16,434 bases of DNA from Betaproteobacteria bacterium UBA6910 (GTDB lineage Bacteria > Pseudomonadota > Gammaproteobacteria > Burkholderiales > UBA6910): contig DKBC01000064.1 in assembly GCA_002451065.1 (NCBI GenBank), positions 1 through 16,434 on the forward strand, given 5' to 3'. Numbering within the stretch: the first letter of the stretch is position 1; every line of letters starts with the position of its first letter. Position numbers and translations under genes: made by a program. Under the pieces are notes generated by a model. That model ran no database searches, was not told the origin of the DNA, and saw only the letters and a program-made list of their open reading frames with translations. This document shows positions 7,964 to 15,611 of the stretch, piece by piece.

Positions 7964-9184
7964 TCAGACGACCTGACCCAATTTGAAGATCGGAAGGTAC
8001 ATCGCAATTACCATGCCCCCAATCAGGGTCCCTAAGACAACCATGATAATAGGCTCCATCAGGCTGGAGAGCGCCTCCACCGCGTCGTCCACCTCCTGCT
8101 CGAAGAAGTCTGCGACCTTGCCGAGCATGGCATCAAGGGAGCCAGATTCCTCGCCAATGGCGCACATCTGAAGCACCATGCTCGGGAAAACTTCTGTATT
8201 CTGCATGGCGGCCGTGAGGCTAGTACCCGTGGAAACTTCGCTCTGTATCTTCTTGGTGGCCTCGTAATAGACATAATTGCCGGAAGCGCCGGCGACCGAA
8301 TCGAGGGCTTCAACCAGTGGAACACCAGCGGCGAACATGACGGAAAGCGTGCGGGTCCAGCGGGCAATAGTGGCCTTGCGAATCACGGGGCCAAATATCG
8401 GAATTCTCAGTAACAGGCGGTCCATGATCATTTGCATCTTGGTGGAGCGCTTCCAGACGTAGAAGAACGCGTAGAGGCCGATGCCAATAGCGCCGAAGAT
8501 CGCCCACCACCACTCAACGAATATATCCGATACCGCCATCACGAAAAGCGTTGGCCCAGGAAGATCCGCTCCAAAACTAGAAAACAGATCCTTGAAGGCG
8601 GGGATCACCCAGATCATGATGACTGCGGTGATGATGAAAGCGACGACGATGACAGCCACGGGGTAAAACAGGGCGGACTTGATTTTGCCCTTGATGGCTA
8701 GAATCTTCTCCTTGTAAGTTGCCAGGCGGTCCAACAGGTTGTCCAAAATGCCCGCGGCTTCGCCTGCGGCCACTAGGTTGCAGAAGAGGGCATCAAAATA
8801 GAGGGGATGCTTGCGGAAAGCCTGGGCGAGACTGGATCCGGTCTCCACTTCGGTCTTGATTTCGAGGAGGAGGCGCCCGACAGACGGGTTGCCATGGCCT
8901 TTGCCGACAATGTCGAAGGCTTGAAGCAACGGCACTCCGGACTTCATCATGGTCGCCAGCTGGCGGGTGAAGAAAGTGATGTCCTTGTCCGTGATCCGTC
9001 GGCCGCGGCTGGTGCGCTGTTTCCTGACCTTGAGGACGTTGATTCCTTGGCGCCGAAGGATCGCGTTGACCAGGGCCTCACCGCCGGCCCGCATCTCGCC
9101 CTTGACGACTTTTCCAGACTTATCGCGTCCCTCCCAACTGAACACGAACTCCTTAGTTTCCTTTCTTGCGACCGCGGTAGCCAT
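7964..9184 (-). CDS. pilC: Type IV pilus inner-membrane platform protein PilC
   Basis: PilC (GspF family) is the integral membrane platform on which PilB and the retraction ATPase act during pilus assembly. The protein has 406 aa, the usual size. Two T2SSF repeats are visible: residues about 70-194 (FFTRQLATMMKSGVPLLQAF, with VAAGEAAGILDNLLDRLA) and 275-398 (RWTRTLSVMFAAGVPLVEAL, with CAIGEESGSLDAMLGKVA). Hydrophobic segments are at about 172-195, 217-243 and 376-400. The N-terminus has the FxWEGRDKSGKVVKGEM beta-rich start found in PilC. The ATG at 9184 follows pilB by 10 bp with GGAAG as ribosome site, so the two are co-translated. Confidence 0.97.
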   Translation of the reverse strand: MATAVARKETKEFVFSWEGRDKSGKVVKGEMRAGGEALVNAILRRQGINVLKVRKQRTSRGRRITDKDITFFTRQLATMMKSGVPLLQAFDIVGKGHGNPSVGRLLLEIKTEVETGSSLAQAFRKHPLYFDALFCNLVAAGEAAGILDNLLDRLATYKEKILAIKGKIKSALFYPVAVIVVAFIITAVIMIWVIPAFKDLFSSFGADLPGPTLFVMAVSDIFVEWWWAIFGAIGIGLYAFFYVWKRSTKMQMIMDRLLLRIPIFGPVIRKATIARWTRTLSVMFAAGVPLVEALDSVAGASGNYVYYEATKKIQSEVSTGTSLTAAMQNTEVFPSMVLQMCAIGEESGSLDAMLGKVADFFEQEVDDAVEALSSLMEPIIMVVLGTLIGGMVIAMYLPIFKLGQVV

Positions 9185-9194
9185 GGCGTCTTCC

Positions 9195-10904
9195 CTATTC
9201 GTTGGTGACGGCTTCCACTTCCTCGAGAGAGATGATCCCCTGCTTCACCTTGAGCAGTCCCGACTGGCGCAGATCCCGGACCCCTTCCCGATGGGCCTGA
9301 TCTGCGATGTCTATGGAGTTGCCATTGGTCATGATGATTCGCTGCATTTCCTCCGAAACGGGCATGACCTGGTAGATACCGACCCGCCCCTTGTAACCCT
9401 TCCCCTTGCACAGTTCGCAGCCGCCAGGTCCATAAGGCTGCCACGATCCGTCCAGATCTTCCTCGGAAAAGCCTGCGCGGATCAACGCTTCAGGAGGAAT
9501 CTTCTCGGGTTTCTTGCAGGAGCATAGCCTACGGGCAAGCCGCTGCGCTGTGATCAGGATCACGGAACTAGCCACGTTGAACGGCGCGATCCCCATGTTG
9601 ACCAGCCGGGTAAGGGTCGAGGGGGCATCGTTAGTGTGCACCGTGGCCAGAACCAAGTGTCCAGTCTGGGCTGCCTTGATGGCGATCTCTCCGGTTTCGG
9701 TATCCCGGATCTCTCCCACCATGATCACGTCCGGATCCTGCCGCAGAAATGCCTTGAGGGCGCTCGCAAAGGTGAGGCCAGCCTTCTCGTTGATGTTCAC
9801 TTGGTTGATGCCGGCGAGATTGATCTCCGCTGGGTCTTCGGCGGTGGAAATGTTGATGCCGGGTTTGTTGAGAAGATTGAGGCAGCTGTAGAGCGAGAGC
9901 GTCTTGCCGCTGCCGGTTGGGCCGGTGACCAGGATCATTCCATACGGACGGTTTATCGCGTGCATAAGTTGCTCGAGCTGATCCGGCTCGTAGCCAAGGA
10001 TTTCAATGCTCAGTTTTGCGCTGGCGGGGTCCAGAATCCGCACCACGATTTTCTCGCCGAATTGCGTGGGGAGGGTGCTTACGCGGAAGTCGATGGCGCG
10101 GTTCTTGGAAAGGTTCAACTTCATCCGCCCGTCCTGCGGGACCCGCTTTTCCGAAATATCGAGCCGCGAAATGACCTTGATGCGCGAAGCAATCTTCTCC
10201 TTGAGAGAAACCGGCGGCTGGGAGACCTCGTACAAGATCCCGTCGATCCGGTAGCGGATCCGGAAGAACCTTTCATAAGGTTCGAAGTGGATATCAGAAG
10301 CCCCCATATTGATGGCGTCGAGCAGGATCTTCTGCAGGAATCTGACCACCGGCGCGTCATCCACTTCCGAGATCGCGGGAGGCTCCTCATCCTCATTCTC
10401 GGCTTGAAATTCGAGGCTGACTTCTTCATCGATCAGCTTCCTCAGGCGCGTATCGGCGGATTCTGCCAGTCGCTTGACCAACGCCCCCAGCTTGTCATCT
10501 TCAACGATCACCGGATCGACCACTAAGCCGGTCTGGAACTGAACTTCCTCGAGCGCTTGGAGCTGACCGGGGTCGGAGACGGCGAGCGTCAACCGGTTGC
10601 CGCGCCGGTGCAGCGCGACGACGCGCCTCGCCTCGACAATCTTGCGATCCAGAACTTCCAGGGGCAGTTGCTCAGGATCCAGCGAGTCGATGTCCAGCAA
10701 TGGCAGGCCGAAGGTTTGGGAGGCGAACTCGGCCACTTCCAGCGCCGTCATGACGCGGCTCTGAATGAGTTGCGTGACAAAGCTGTTGTGGGCGGTGTTG
10801 GCTGCCGACTGGATGGCTTCAGCGTCGTTTGCGGGCAGACGCCGTTGACTAATCAGGGCGCGGGCAAGTCCACTCAGGTTCCCCTGCGCCGTTGTTGCGA
10901 CCAT
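9195..10904 (-). CDS. pilB: Type IV pilus assembly ATPase PilB
   Basis: PilB is the hexameric cytosolic ATPase that powers pilus extension through PilC. The protein has 569 aa, typical. It has an N-terminal MshEN-like domain (about 30-150), then an acidic linker (165-183). The GspE/PilB ATPase core includes DAPVVRFLQKILLDAINMGASDIHFEP, Walker A GPTGSGKT (328-335), the Asp box EDPAEINLAGINQV, the Walker B region DPDVIMVGEIRD (390-401) and the His box TVHTND (421-426). Cysteines C461, C463, C496 and C499 form the zinc site; the first pair is spaced CxC rather than the commoner CxxC. The ATG at 10904 has no obvious Shine-Dalgarno. Promoter candidates lie 38-66 bp upstream. pilC follows 10 bp later. 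Confidence 0.97.
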   Translation of the reverse strand: MVATTAQGNLSGLARALISQRRLPANDAEAIQSAANTAHNSFVTQLIQSRVMTALEVAEFASQTFGLPLLDIDSLDPEQLPLEVLDRKIVEARRVVALHRRGNRLTLAVSDPGQLQALEEVQFQTGLVVDPVIVEDDKLGALVKRLAESADTRLRKLIDEEVSLEFQAENEDEEPPAISEVDDAPVVRFLQKILLDAINMGASDIHFEPYERFFRIRYRIDGILYEVSQPPVSLKEKIASRIKVISRLDISEKRVPQDGRMKLNLSKNRAIDFRVSTLPTQFGEKIVVRILDPASAKLSIEILGYEPDQLEQLMHAINRPYGMILVTGPTGSGKTLSLYSCLNLLNKPGINISTAEDPAEINLAGINQVNINEKAGLTFASALKAFLRQDPDVIMVGEIRDTETGEIAIKAAQTGHLVLATVHTNDAPSTLTRLVNMGIAPFNVASSVILITAQRLARRLCSCKKPEKIPPEALIRAGFSEEDLDGSWQPYGPGGCELCKGKGYKGRVGIYQVMPVSEEMQRIIMTNGNSIDIADQAHREGVRDLRQSGLLKVKQGIISLEEVEAVTNE

Positions 10905-10941
10905 AAGTTAAGATTGTAAGGTTAGATCATGAATTTTAAAG

Positions 10942-10970
10942 ATAATGCACCTGTCCTGCCGGTTTGTAAA
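10942..10970 (-). promoter_or_regulatory. Candidate sigma-70 promoter for pilBCD
   Basis: On the - strand, TTTACA (10965-10970, 5 of 6 to TTGACA) is followed after exactly 17 bp by CATTAT (10942-10947, 4 of 6 to TATAAT). The initiation site would be about 31 bases before the pilB ATG. It sits in the 79 bp gap after the CorB-like gene. It would let pilBCD be expressed separately from ypjD-corB. Confidence 0.4.
10946..10961 (-). promoter_or_regulatory. Overlapping sigma-54-like (-24/-12) motif before pilB
   Basis: Inside the sigma-70 spacer the - strand reads CGGCAGGACAGGTGCA. This matches TGGCAC-N5-TTGCA at all but three of the defined positions, with the invariant GG and GC correctly spaced. 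The predicted start is near 10935. Pilin genes are often RpoN/PilR-controlled, but pilB usually is not, and short matches like this arise by chance. Confidence 0.22.
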
Positions 10971-10983
10971 GACACTCGCGGGG

Positions 10984-12261
10984 TCACTGACCGATTTCCA
11001 GGGAAGGGAAGATTCGAATCACCTTTACCACTCGGTCCTGGGTCTGAACGATTTCCATCGGATAGCCGGCGATCTTGACGCTGGTGCCAGCCTCCGGAAT
11101 GTCTTGAAAATGCTCGAGGATCAGGCCATTGAGCGTCTTGGGGCCGTCCAGCGGCAACGTTAAGCCTAGTTTTCGATTGAGCTCCCTCAACGTTGAGGTT
11201 CCTTCCACCAGCCAACTTCCGTCGGGCTGCTGCAGAATTCCTGCTGCCCGTATCGGAGAGTGGGTAGTGAATTCTCCGATGATTTCTTCGACGATATCCT
11301 CCAGGGTGACAAGCCCCTTGAGCTCCCCGTATTCGTCAACCACGAGACCGACTCTGGCCTGATTCTCCTGGAAGTTTTGAAGCTGAGTGAACAGAGGCGT
11401 ACCTTCGGGTATGTAGTAAGGCTCCCGCATGATTTCGCGCAGCGTGCCGGAACTGATTTCCTCGTTTTGCAGGAGATTGAGGACTGTTCGAACGTGCAAC
11501 ATACCCACCACATTCTCCAGAGACCCGGAGAACAGCGGAAGACGCGTGTGATAGCAGGTGGCAATCTGATTGCGAATGCGCTGGGGTTCTGCGTCCAAGT
11601 CGATGGCCTCGATCTGATTGCGTGGCACCATGACATCGTCAACGGTGATTCGTTCCAAGTCAAACAGGTTGAGCAGGATGCTCTGGTGCTTCTTGGGAAT
11701 AAAATGGCCGGCCTCCAGCACTAGGGTCCTCAGTTCCTCGTGCGTGAGCAGTCGTTCCCTGTCTCCGGAACCGGGTTTGAGGCCAGCAACCCTGAGCATA
11801 GCGCCAACGAACAAATTCAATACCAGGATCAAGGGGTGCGCGACCCTCAACATGGGAGCCAGCAGGAAGCTTGCGGGAAGCGCAATGCGCTCCGGATACG
11901 TGGCTCCGACCACCTTGGGGGTGATCTCGCTGAACACCAGCAGGCAGAAAGCGGCCGCGCCGGTAGCAGCCAGGAGCGCCATCTCGCTATCGCCCAACTG
12001 GCGGCGCGCAATCTCTCCCACAAGCAATGCAACCGCGGCGTTCACAATGTTGTTCCCCAGCAGGATTACGCCAAGAAGCCGATCGGTTCTCTCCAGTAGG
12101 CTCGCCGTCAACCGTGCGGCCCGGTTTCCCTGCTTCACGAGATGTCTGAGTCGATAGCGGTCGAGCGCCATCATCGCTGTCTCCGAAATGGAAAAGAATC
12201 CGGAGAACAGGAGCAGTACCGCCAGAGTCAACAGCAATACATAGGTCGAGATTTGATCCAA
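10984..12261 (-). CDS. yfjD: DUF21/CBS-domain membrane protein of the CorB/YfjD (CNNM) family
   Basis: The product is an inner-membrane protein of the CNNM/CorC family, linked to magnesium efflux or homeostasis. It has 425 aa. The DUF21 domain (1-160) has SGFFSISETAMMALDRYRLRHL (20-41), LLGNNIVNAAVALL and SEITPK (111-116), with about four hydrophobic segments. CBS domains follow (about 211-330: VMVPRNQIEAIDL, and VDEYGELKGLVTLEDIVEEIIGE). A CorC/HlyC-type C-terminal domain ends it (about 340-420). The start is TTG at 12261: translation from there (xDQISTYVLLL) fits the family and no ATG or GTG lies upstream before a stop. It is 64 bp downstream of ypjD, the same neighbour as in E. coli (yfjD-ypjD-ffh). 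The transported ion is not shown by sequence; older 'hemolysin' names are misleading. Confidence 0.93.
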   Translation of the reverse strand: MDQISTYVLLLTLAVLLLFSGFFSISETAMMALDRYRLRHLVKQGNRAARLTASLLERTDRLLGVILLGNNIVNAAVALLVGEIARRQLGDSEMALLAATGAAAFCLLVFSEITPKVVGATYPERIALPASFLLAPMLRVAHPLILVLNLFVGAMLRVAGLKPGSGDRERLLTHEELRTLVLEAGHFIPKKHQSILLNLFDLERITVDDVMVPRNQIEAIDLDAEPQRIRNQIATCYHTRLPLFSGSLENVVGMLHVRTVLNLLQNEEISSGTLREIMREPYYIPEGTPLFTQLQNFQENQARVGLVVDEYGELKGLVTLEDIVEEIIGEFTTHSPIRAAGILQQPDGSWLVEGTSTLRELNRKLGLTLPLDGPKTLNGLILEHFQDIPEAGTSVKIAGYPMEIVQTQDRVVKVIRIFPSLEIGQ

Positions 12262-12293
12262 AGCGCGGATTTCCCGAATAAGGACCGAAGGAC

Positions 12294-12318
12294 GCCAGGT
12301 CTTCCGAAGCCGCCTGGC
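12294..12318 (-). repeat. Inverted repeat in the ypjD-corB gap
   Basis: GCCAGG (12294-12299) and CCTGGC (12313-12318) are perfect complements separated by 13 bases. They lie in the 64 bp between the ypjD stop and the TTG start of the CorB-like gene. No T tract follows on the - strand. It may be a transcript hairpin or chance in GC-rich DNA. Confidence 0.3.
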
Positions 12319-12325
12319 CGGCGTA

Positions 12326-13153
12326 TTACCTGCGCAGGATTACTTCAAGCACGAACTTGCTGCCAACATAGGCGAAAAGGAGCGCAATGAAGCCCGCGAG
12401 AGTCATGCGTACGGCCACTCTTCCCCGCCAGCCGTAAATCAAGCGACCGCCCAGCAGGGCCGCAAAAATGCACCAAGAGATGAAGCCGAAGAGAGTCTTG
12501 TGGGTGAAAGGAAGCGCCTTGCCGAATACTTCCTCAGAAAACACGATGCCGGTGCCAAGGGTGAGCGTGAGCAGGATGAATCCGGTCCATAGTACCCTGA
12601 ATAGGAGCGTCTCCATGGTGAGCAACGGGGGAAGATTGGCGAACACCGTTGGTCGCGCCGCGTGGTGGAGTCGGCGCTCGACCAAGTCCATCAGCAGCGC
12701 ATGGAGTGCGGCGATGGTAAACAGACTGTACGCGAGCAGCGCTATCAGCAGATGAACGCGAAATGCAGGCACCTCCGTATTAGCCAAAGGATGCGCTTCG
12801 GGGAACAATAGCGGCAACAATACCGCCACCGCCGCTATCGGGGACAACAGTGTCTGCAGTCCCTCAAGGCTGTAGAAGAAACTCGCGGCGAAATAAATGG
12901 CCGCAGTAATCCACACGACTGCCGATACTGCCTGTCCGACCCCGAGAGTTAGCCCGGGTCCTACAAAGATGGTCGCATAAAGGATGTATCCGTGGATCAT
13001 GAGGGGAGCTAGGATCGCGAAGCGCTCCAGCCCGTATGGGATAGGAGAGCCGGCTGTCCTTGCTCCCGGGCCCTGCCACTTGGTGCGCCACAGGTACCAG
13101 CCGAGCAGCGAATAAAGCAGGGCGGCGGCGAGGTGAGCTAAAATCACAGGCAT
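12326..13153 (-). CDS. ypjD: YpjD-type cytochrome c assembly-like integral membrane protein
   Basis: This 275 aa, very hydrophobic protein has about eight membrane segments and belongs to the CcmC/CcmF/CcsA superfamily. Family histidines are visible at His54 (MIHGY), His134 (RVHLLIALLAYSLF) and His218 (PFTHKTLFGFISWCIF). The C-terminal run GWRGRVAVRMTLAGF then AYVGSKFVLEVIL is the YpjD signature. The classic tryptophan-rich heme-handling motif of CcsA/CcmC is not evident, so true cytochrome c maturation is unproven; the E. coli homologue is simply an inner-membrane protein. It starts at the ATG at 13153, divergent from ffh across 61 bp, and heads the long - strand array. Orthology by sequence and context is good; function is uncertain. 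Confidence 0.9.
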   Translation of the reverse strand: MPVILAHLAAALLYSLLGWYLWRTKWQGPGARTAGSPIPYGLERFAILAPLMIHGYILYATIFVGPGLTLGVGQAVSAVVWITAAIYFAASFFYSLEGLQTLLSPIAAVAVLLPLLFPEAHPLANTEVPAFRVHLLIALLAYSLFTIAALHALLMDLVERRLHHAARPTVFANLPPLLTMETLLFRVLWTGFILLTLTLGTGIVFSEEVFGKALPFTHKTLFGFISWCIFAALLGGRLIYGWRGRVAVRMTLAGFIALLFAYVGSKFVLEVILRR

Positions 13154-13214
13154 AATCGCGGCAGAATGCGCTGCGAGTAAGTCTACACCAAAGCCCCAAT
13201 TTCAGGACGACACA

Positions 13215-14564
13215 ATGTTTGATAACCTCACCCAGCGTCTGTCCCAGGTCGTCAAGACCTTGCGTGGAGAAGCCCGGCTCACGGAATCGAACGTACAAGA
13301 GGCGCTGCGCGAAGTGCGAATGGCCTTGCTCGAGGCCGATGTGGCGCTCCCGGTGGTCAAGGACTTCATCACTCATGTCCGGGAGAAAGCCTTGGGACAG
13401 GAAGTCATGGGCAGCCTAACGCCGGGTCAGGCTCTGGTCGGGGTGGTTCACCGGGAACTGGCGGCTCTGATGGGCGGGGCAAACAGCACCCTGGATCTCG
13501 CGACACAGCCACCAGCCATTATCCTGATGGCGGGCTTGCAGGGCGCCGGTAAGACGACGACCTGTGCGAAGCTCGCGAAGTGGTTGAACGAGCAGCAGAA
13601 GAAAAAGGTTCTTTTGGTGTCCTGCGACGTCTATCGCCCTGCTGCGATTCATCAACTCGAAACCCTTGCGCGCCATCTGGGCGCCGGATTCTTCCCGGCG
13701 GGTGAAGGGCAGCGGCCCCTGGACATTGCAGCCGCGGCACTAGATCACGCGCGCCGCGGCTATTTCGACGTGTTGATTGTTGATACGGCGGGACGCCTGC
13801 ATGTGGACGAGGCCATGATGCAGGAGATCCGGGAACTGGAGAACACCCTGAATCCCGTAGAGACCCTGTTCATCGTGGACGCTATGCAGGGACAGGACGC
13901 GGTGAACACCGCGAAGGCATTTGCCGACGCTCTGCCGTTGACAGGCGTCATCCTGACCAAGCTCGACGGCGATGCCCGGGGCGGGGCTGCTCTTTCGGTG
14001 CGCCAGGTAACAGGGCGCCCTATCAAGTTTGCCGGCGTGGGCGAAAAAATGAATGGGCTGGAAGCGTTTCACCCGGAACGCATGGCATCGCGCATTCTGG
14101 GCATGGGGGACGTGCTAACCCTTGTGGAGGAGGTTCAGCGCAGCGTAGACCGCAACGAAGCAGAAAAGCTCGCGAAGAAATTCAAAGCGGGTAAGGGGTT
14201 CGACTTGGAAGACTTCAAGGCGCAGATGCAGCAGATGCGCAAAATGGGAGGCCTAGCTTCGATGATGGACAAACTGCCGGCCCAGGTCTCACAAGCCGCC
14301 CAGGGGGCGCAGGTCGGCGACAAACAGGTGGCCCGCATTGAGGGAATCATCAATTCGATGACACCCAAGGAACGCCGCAACCCCGACATCATCAAGGCCT
14401 CCCGCAAGCGGCGCATTGCGGCGGGCGCGGGGGTAACGGTGCAGGAAGTGAACCGCTTGCTGAATCAGTTCGAACAGACTCAAAAGGTCATGAAACTGGT
14501 GAGCAAGGGCGGGATGGCGAAGATGATGCGAAACCTCAAAGGGGTTTTGCCTGGCCCGCGATAG
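13215..14564 (+). CDS. ffh: Signal recognition particle protein Ffh
   Basis: Ffh (SRP54) is the GTPase that binds signal sequences and 4.5S RNA and delivers ribosomes to FtsY for co-translational membrane insertion. The protein has 449 aa. N domain: residues 1-90 with the LREVRMALLEADVALPVV motif. G domain: GLQGAGKT (107-114), SCDVYRPAAIHQL, DTAGRL (190-195), TKLDGDARGGAAL (248-260) and the closing GVGEKMNGLEAFHPERM. M domain: methionine-rich DFKAQMQQMRKMGGLASMM, the RNA-binding SRKRRIAAGAG (396-406) and a C-terminal KGGMAKMMRNLKG. The ATG at 13215 has AGGA about 8 bases upstream. It is divergent from ypjD, as in E. coli. No terminator is evident in the 61 bp before the convergent orf94. Confidence 0.98.
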   Translation: MFDNLTQRLSQVVKTLRGEARLTESNVQEALREVRMALLEADVALPVVKDFITHVREKALGQEVMGSLTPGQALVGVVHRELAALMGGANSTLDLATQPPAIILMAGLQGAGKTTTCAKLAKWLNEQQKKKVLLVSCDVYRPAAIHQLETLARHLGAGFFPAGEGQRPLDIAAAALDHARRGYFDVLIVDTAGRLHVDEAMMQEIRELENTLNPVETLFIVDAMQGQDAVNTAKAFADALPLTGVILTKLDGDARGGAALSVRQVTGRPIKFAGVGEKMNGLEAFHPERMASRILGMGDVLTLVEEVQRSVDRNEAEKLAKKFKAGKGFDLEDFKAQMQQMRKMGGLASMMDKLPAQVSQAAQGAQVGDKQVARIEGIINSMTPKERRNPDIIKASRKRRIAAGAGVTVQEVNRLLNQFEQTQKVMKLVSKGGMAKMMRNLKGVLPGPR

Positions 14565-14625
14565 TCTGCTGGGGACCGATGGCCGCGCAACGAAACAACA
14601 TTTGTTGCCCCTGGGCCACTGCCGG

Positions 14626-14910
14626 TCAGACCGCGCGCGGAATCGCTACCCGGCCATCGCGGCGAATCGCGTTGAGCCGGGCCAGTGCCCGATTAAGACG
14701 CAGAGAACGCTCCAAGTCTCCCCGGAACGCTGCCTTGCGCAGGTCGTCGCGAATCAGCCTTCGCAGCCGGCGCATGCCTTCCGTAGACTGGCTCAACGTG
14801 AATCCCAACTCGGCCGCGACGATGTCGGACAGACACTCCCGCTCCGCGATTACCCGCACCATCTCCTCGTCCAATCCCGAAAGATCGAGACATTCCTGGT
14901 AGGAAATCAT
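14626..14910 (-). CDS. Small conserved-looking protein of unknown function (orf94)
   Basis: A 94 aa, soluble, probably all-helical protein starting MISYQECLDLSGLDEEMVRVIAERE, with a basic arginine-rich second half (GMRRLRRLIRDDLRKAAFRGDLERSLRLNRALARL). A strong Shine-Dalgarno GGAGGT (14916-14921 on the complement) lies 5 bases before the ATG, the best ribosome site in the window, which supports a real gene. It resembles small hypothetical proteins I recall from other betaproteobacteria beginning MISYQECLDL, but I assign no function. No cysteines are placed like a metal site, and there is no signal peptide or membrane segment. It converges on ffh and is transcribed away from rpsP. Confidence 0.75.
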   Translation of the reverse strand: MISYQECLDLSGLDEEMVRVIAERECLSDIVAAELGFTLSQSTEGMRRLRRLIRDDLRKAAFRGDLERSLRLNRALARLNAIRRDGRVAIPRAV

Positions 14911-14915
14911 GTTGC

Positions 14916-14921
14916 ACCTCC
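14916..14921 (-). promoter_or_regulatory. Strong ribosome binding site of orf94
   Basis: The complement reads GGAGGT, 5 bases before the ATG at 14910. This near-perfect anti-16S match decides the start and is the main evidence that orf94 is translated. Confidence 0.75.
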
Positions 14922-15256
14922 GGTCTTTTCGTGACAGGCCAACTTCATGACAATGTCTTGTGGTGGCCTAAAGAAATCAGGTTAGATCCATCTGCCGAGA
15001 AATCAAGCTTGCTGCTTCCTCATCATCGCCTCCGGCTTGCTTTTCCTGCGAGCAACGTCTTATGCAAACCCTGTGCCAAATACCAGAACCGGATTTAAGT
15101 TGTTGACAAATCACACAAAGACCATTGCCTCTCGATCGCGGCCGGATCGCCCTTGTCGCCTCGAAGCGACGCCGGCGCTCCTCTCCTTATGACAAAGCAA
15201 TGATTCTCCGCTAACTTCGGCTGTCGCCAGGACGAGACACAGATTCTTCGGGCGCC
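14922..15256. other. Non-coding stretch between orf94 and the rpsP promoter
   Basis: I see no supported gene here; the frames are short and lack ribosome sites. It holds an inverted repeat AGGCCA/TGGCCT (14936-14941, 14964-14969) just upstream of orf94. A TTGACA hexamer (15103-15108) has no fitting -10 at 16-18 bp. A run of GC-rich hairpins lies at 15133-15176: CGATC/GATCG, GTCGC/GCGAC and an outer GCCGG/CCGGC. Confidence 0.5.
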
Positions 15257-15286
15257 TTGCCAACCATCTGAAAAGCTGCGTAGAAT
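15257..15286 (+). promoter_or_regulatory. Sigma-70 promoter of rpsP-rimM-trmD
   Basis: TTGCCA (15257-15262, 5 of 6) and TAGAAT (15281-15286, 5 of 6) are 18 bp apart. Transcription would start near 15293, giving a leader of about 60 bases before rpsP. The -10 lies inside the inverted repeat GCGTA-GAAT-TACGC (15278-15291). It is the best promoter match in the window and lies where a ribosomal operon needs one. Confidence 0.6.
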
Positions 15287-15338
15287 TACGCCCTTTTCGT
15301 TCCGGTTCCGGACCCCCGGTTGGCTCGGCACCGGCAAT

Positions 15339-15344
15339 AAAGGA
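15339..15344 (+). promoter_or_regulatory. Ribosome binding site of rpsP
   Basis: AAAGGA lies 9 bases before the rpsP ATG. Just upstream, CCGGT (15316-15320) and ACCGG (15330-15334) can form a small hairpin that ends close to this site. Confidence 0.55.
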
Positions 15345-15353
15345 TTTTCGAAC

Positions 15354-15611
15354 ATGGTTGTGATCCGACTGGCGCGCGGTGGGGCGAAGAAGCGCCCCTT
15401 CTACAGTATGGTGGTAACGGACTCCCGCAACCGCCGCGACGGCCGTTTTGTGGAACGCGTGGGCTTCTACAATCCCTGTGCTGCAGAAGGCGAGGAGAAG
15501 CTACGGGTGGACATGGAGCGCCTAAAGCACTGGCAAATCAAAGGCGCTCAGGTGTCCGACACCGTGGCAAGGCTGGTCAGGCAGGCGGGTGGGACGGAAA
15601 ACGCAGCCTGA
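15354..15611 (+). CDS. rpsP: 30S ribosomal protein bS16
   Basis: bS16 is an early-assembling 16S rRNA-binding protein of the small subunit. It has 85 aa, the expected size. [21 protein letters not shown] is the S16 signature start, followed by [19 protein letters not shown] and [26 protein letters not shown], all diagnostic. It is preceded by AAAGGA and by a good promoter, and is the first gene of the rpsP-rimM-trmD operon. Its end overlaps the GTG start proposed for rimM. Confidence 0.98.
   Translation: MVVIRLARGGAKKRPFYSMVVTDSRNRRDGRFVERVGFYNPCAAEGEEKLRVDMERLKHWQIKGAQVSDTVARLVRQAGGTENAA

Noticed and set aside
9636..10526. A 296-codon + strand open frame opposite pilB
   Set aside because: It is fully antisense to a textbook PilB sequence; such long shadows arise from codon bias in GC-rich genes, and the product shows no recognisable domain.
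10984..12261. Hemolysin function for the DUF21/CBS protein
   Set aside because: The HlyC/CorC label is historical; the visible domains are those of CNNM/CorB ion-homeostasis proteins.
14599..14610. Palindrome CAACATTTGTTG between ffh and orf94 as a terminator
   Set aside because: The loop would be only two bases, the stem is AT-rich and no T tract follows on either strand.
15103..15108. TTGACA as the rpsP -35 box
   Set aside because: No acceptable -10 occurs 16-18 bp downstream; the TTGCCA/TAGAAT pair nearer rpsP is better.
15095..15355. 86-codon - strand open frame across the rpsP leader
   Set aside because: It starts inside rpsP, has no ribosome site and runs through the promoter and hairpins; no domain is recognisable.
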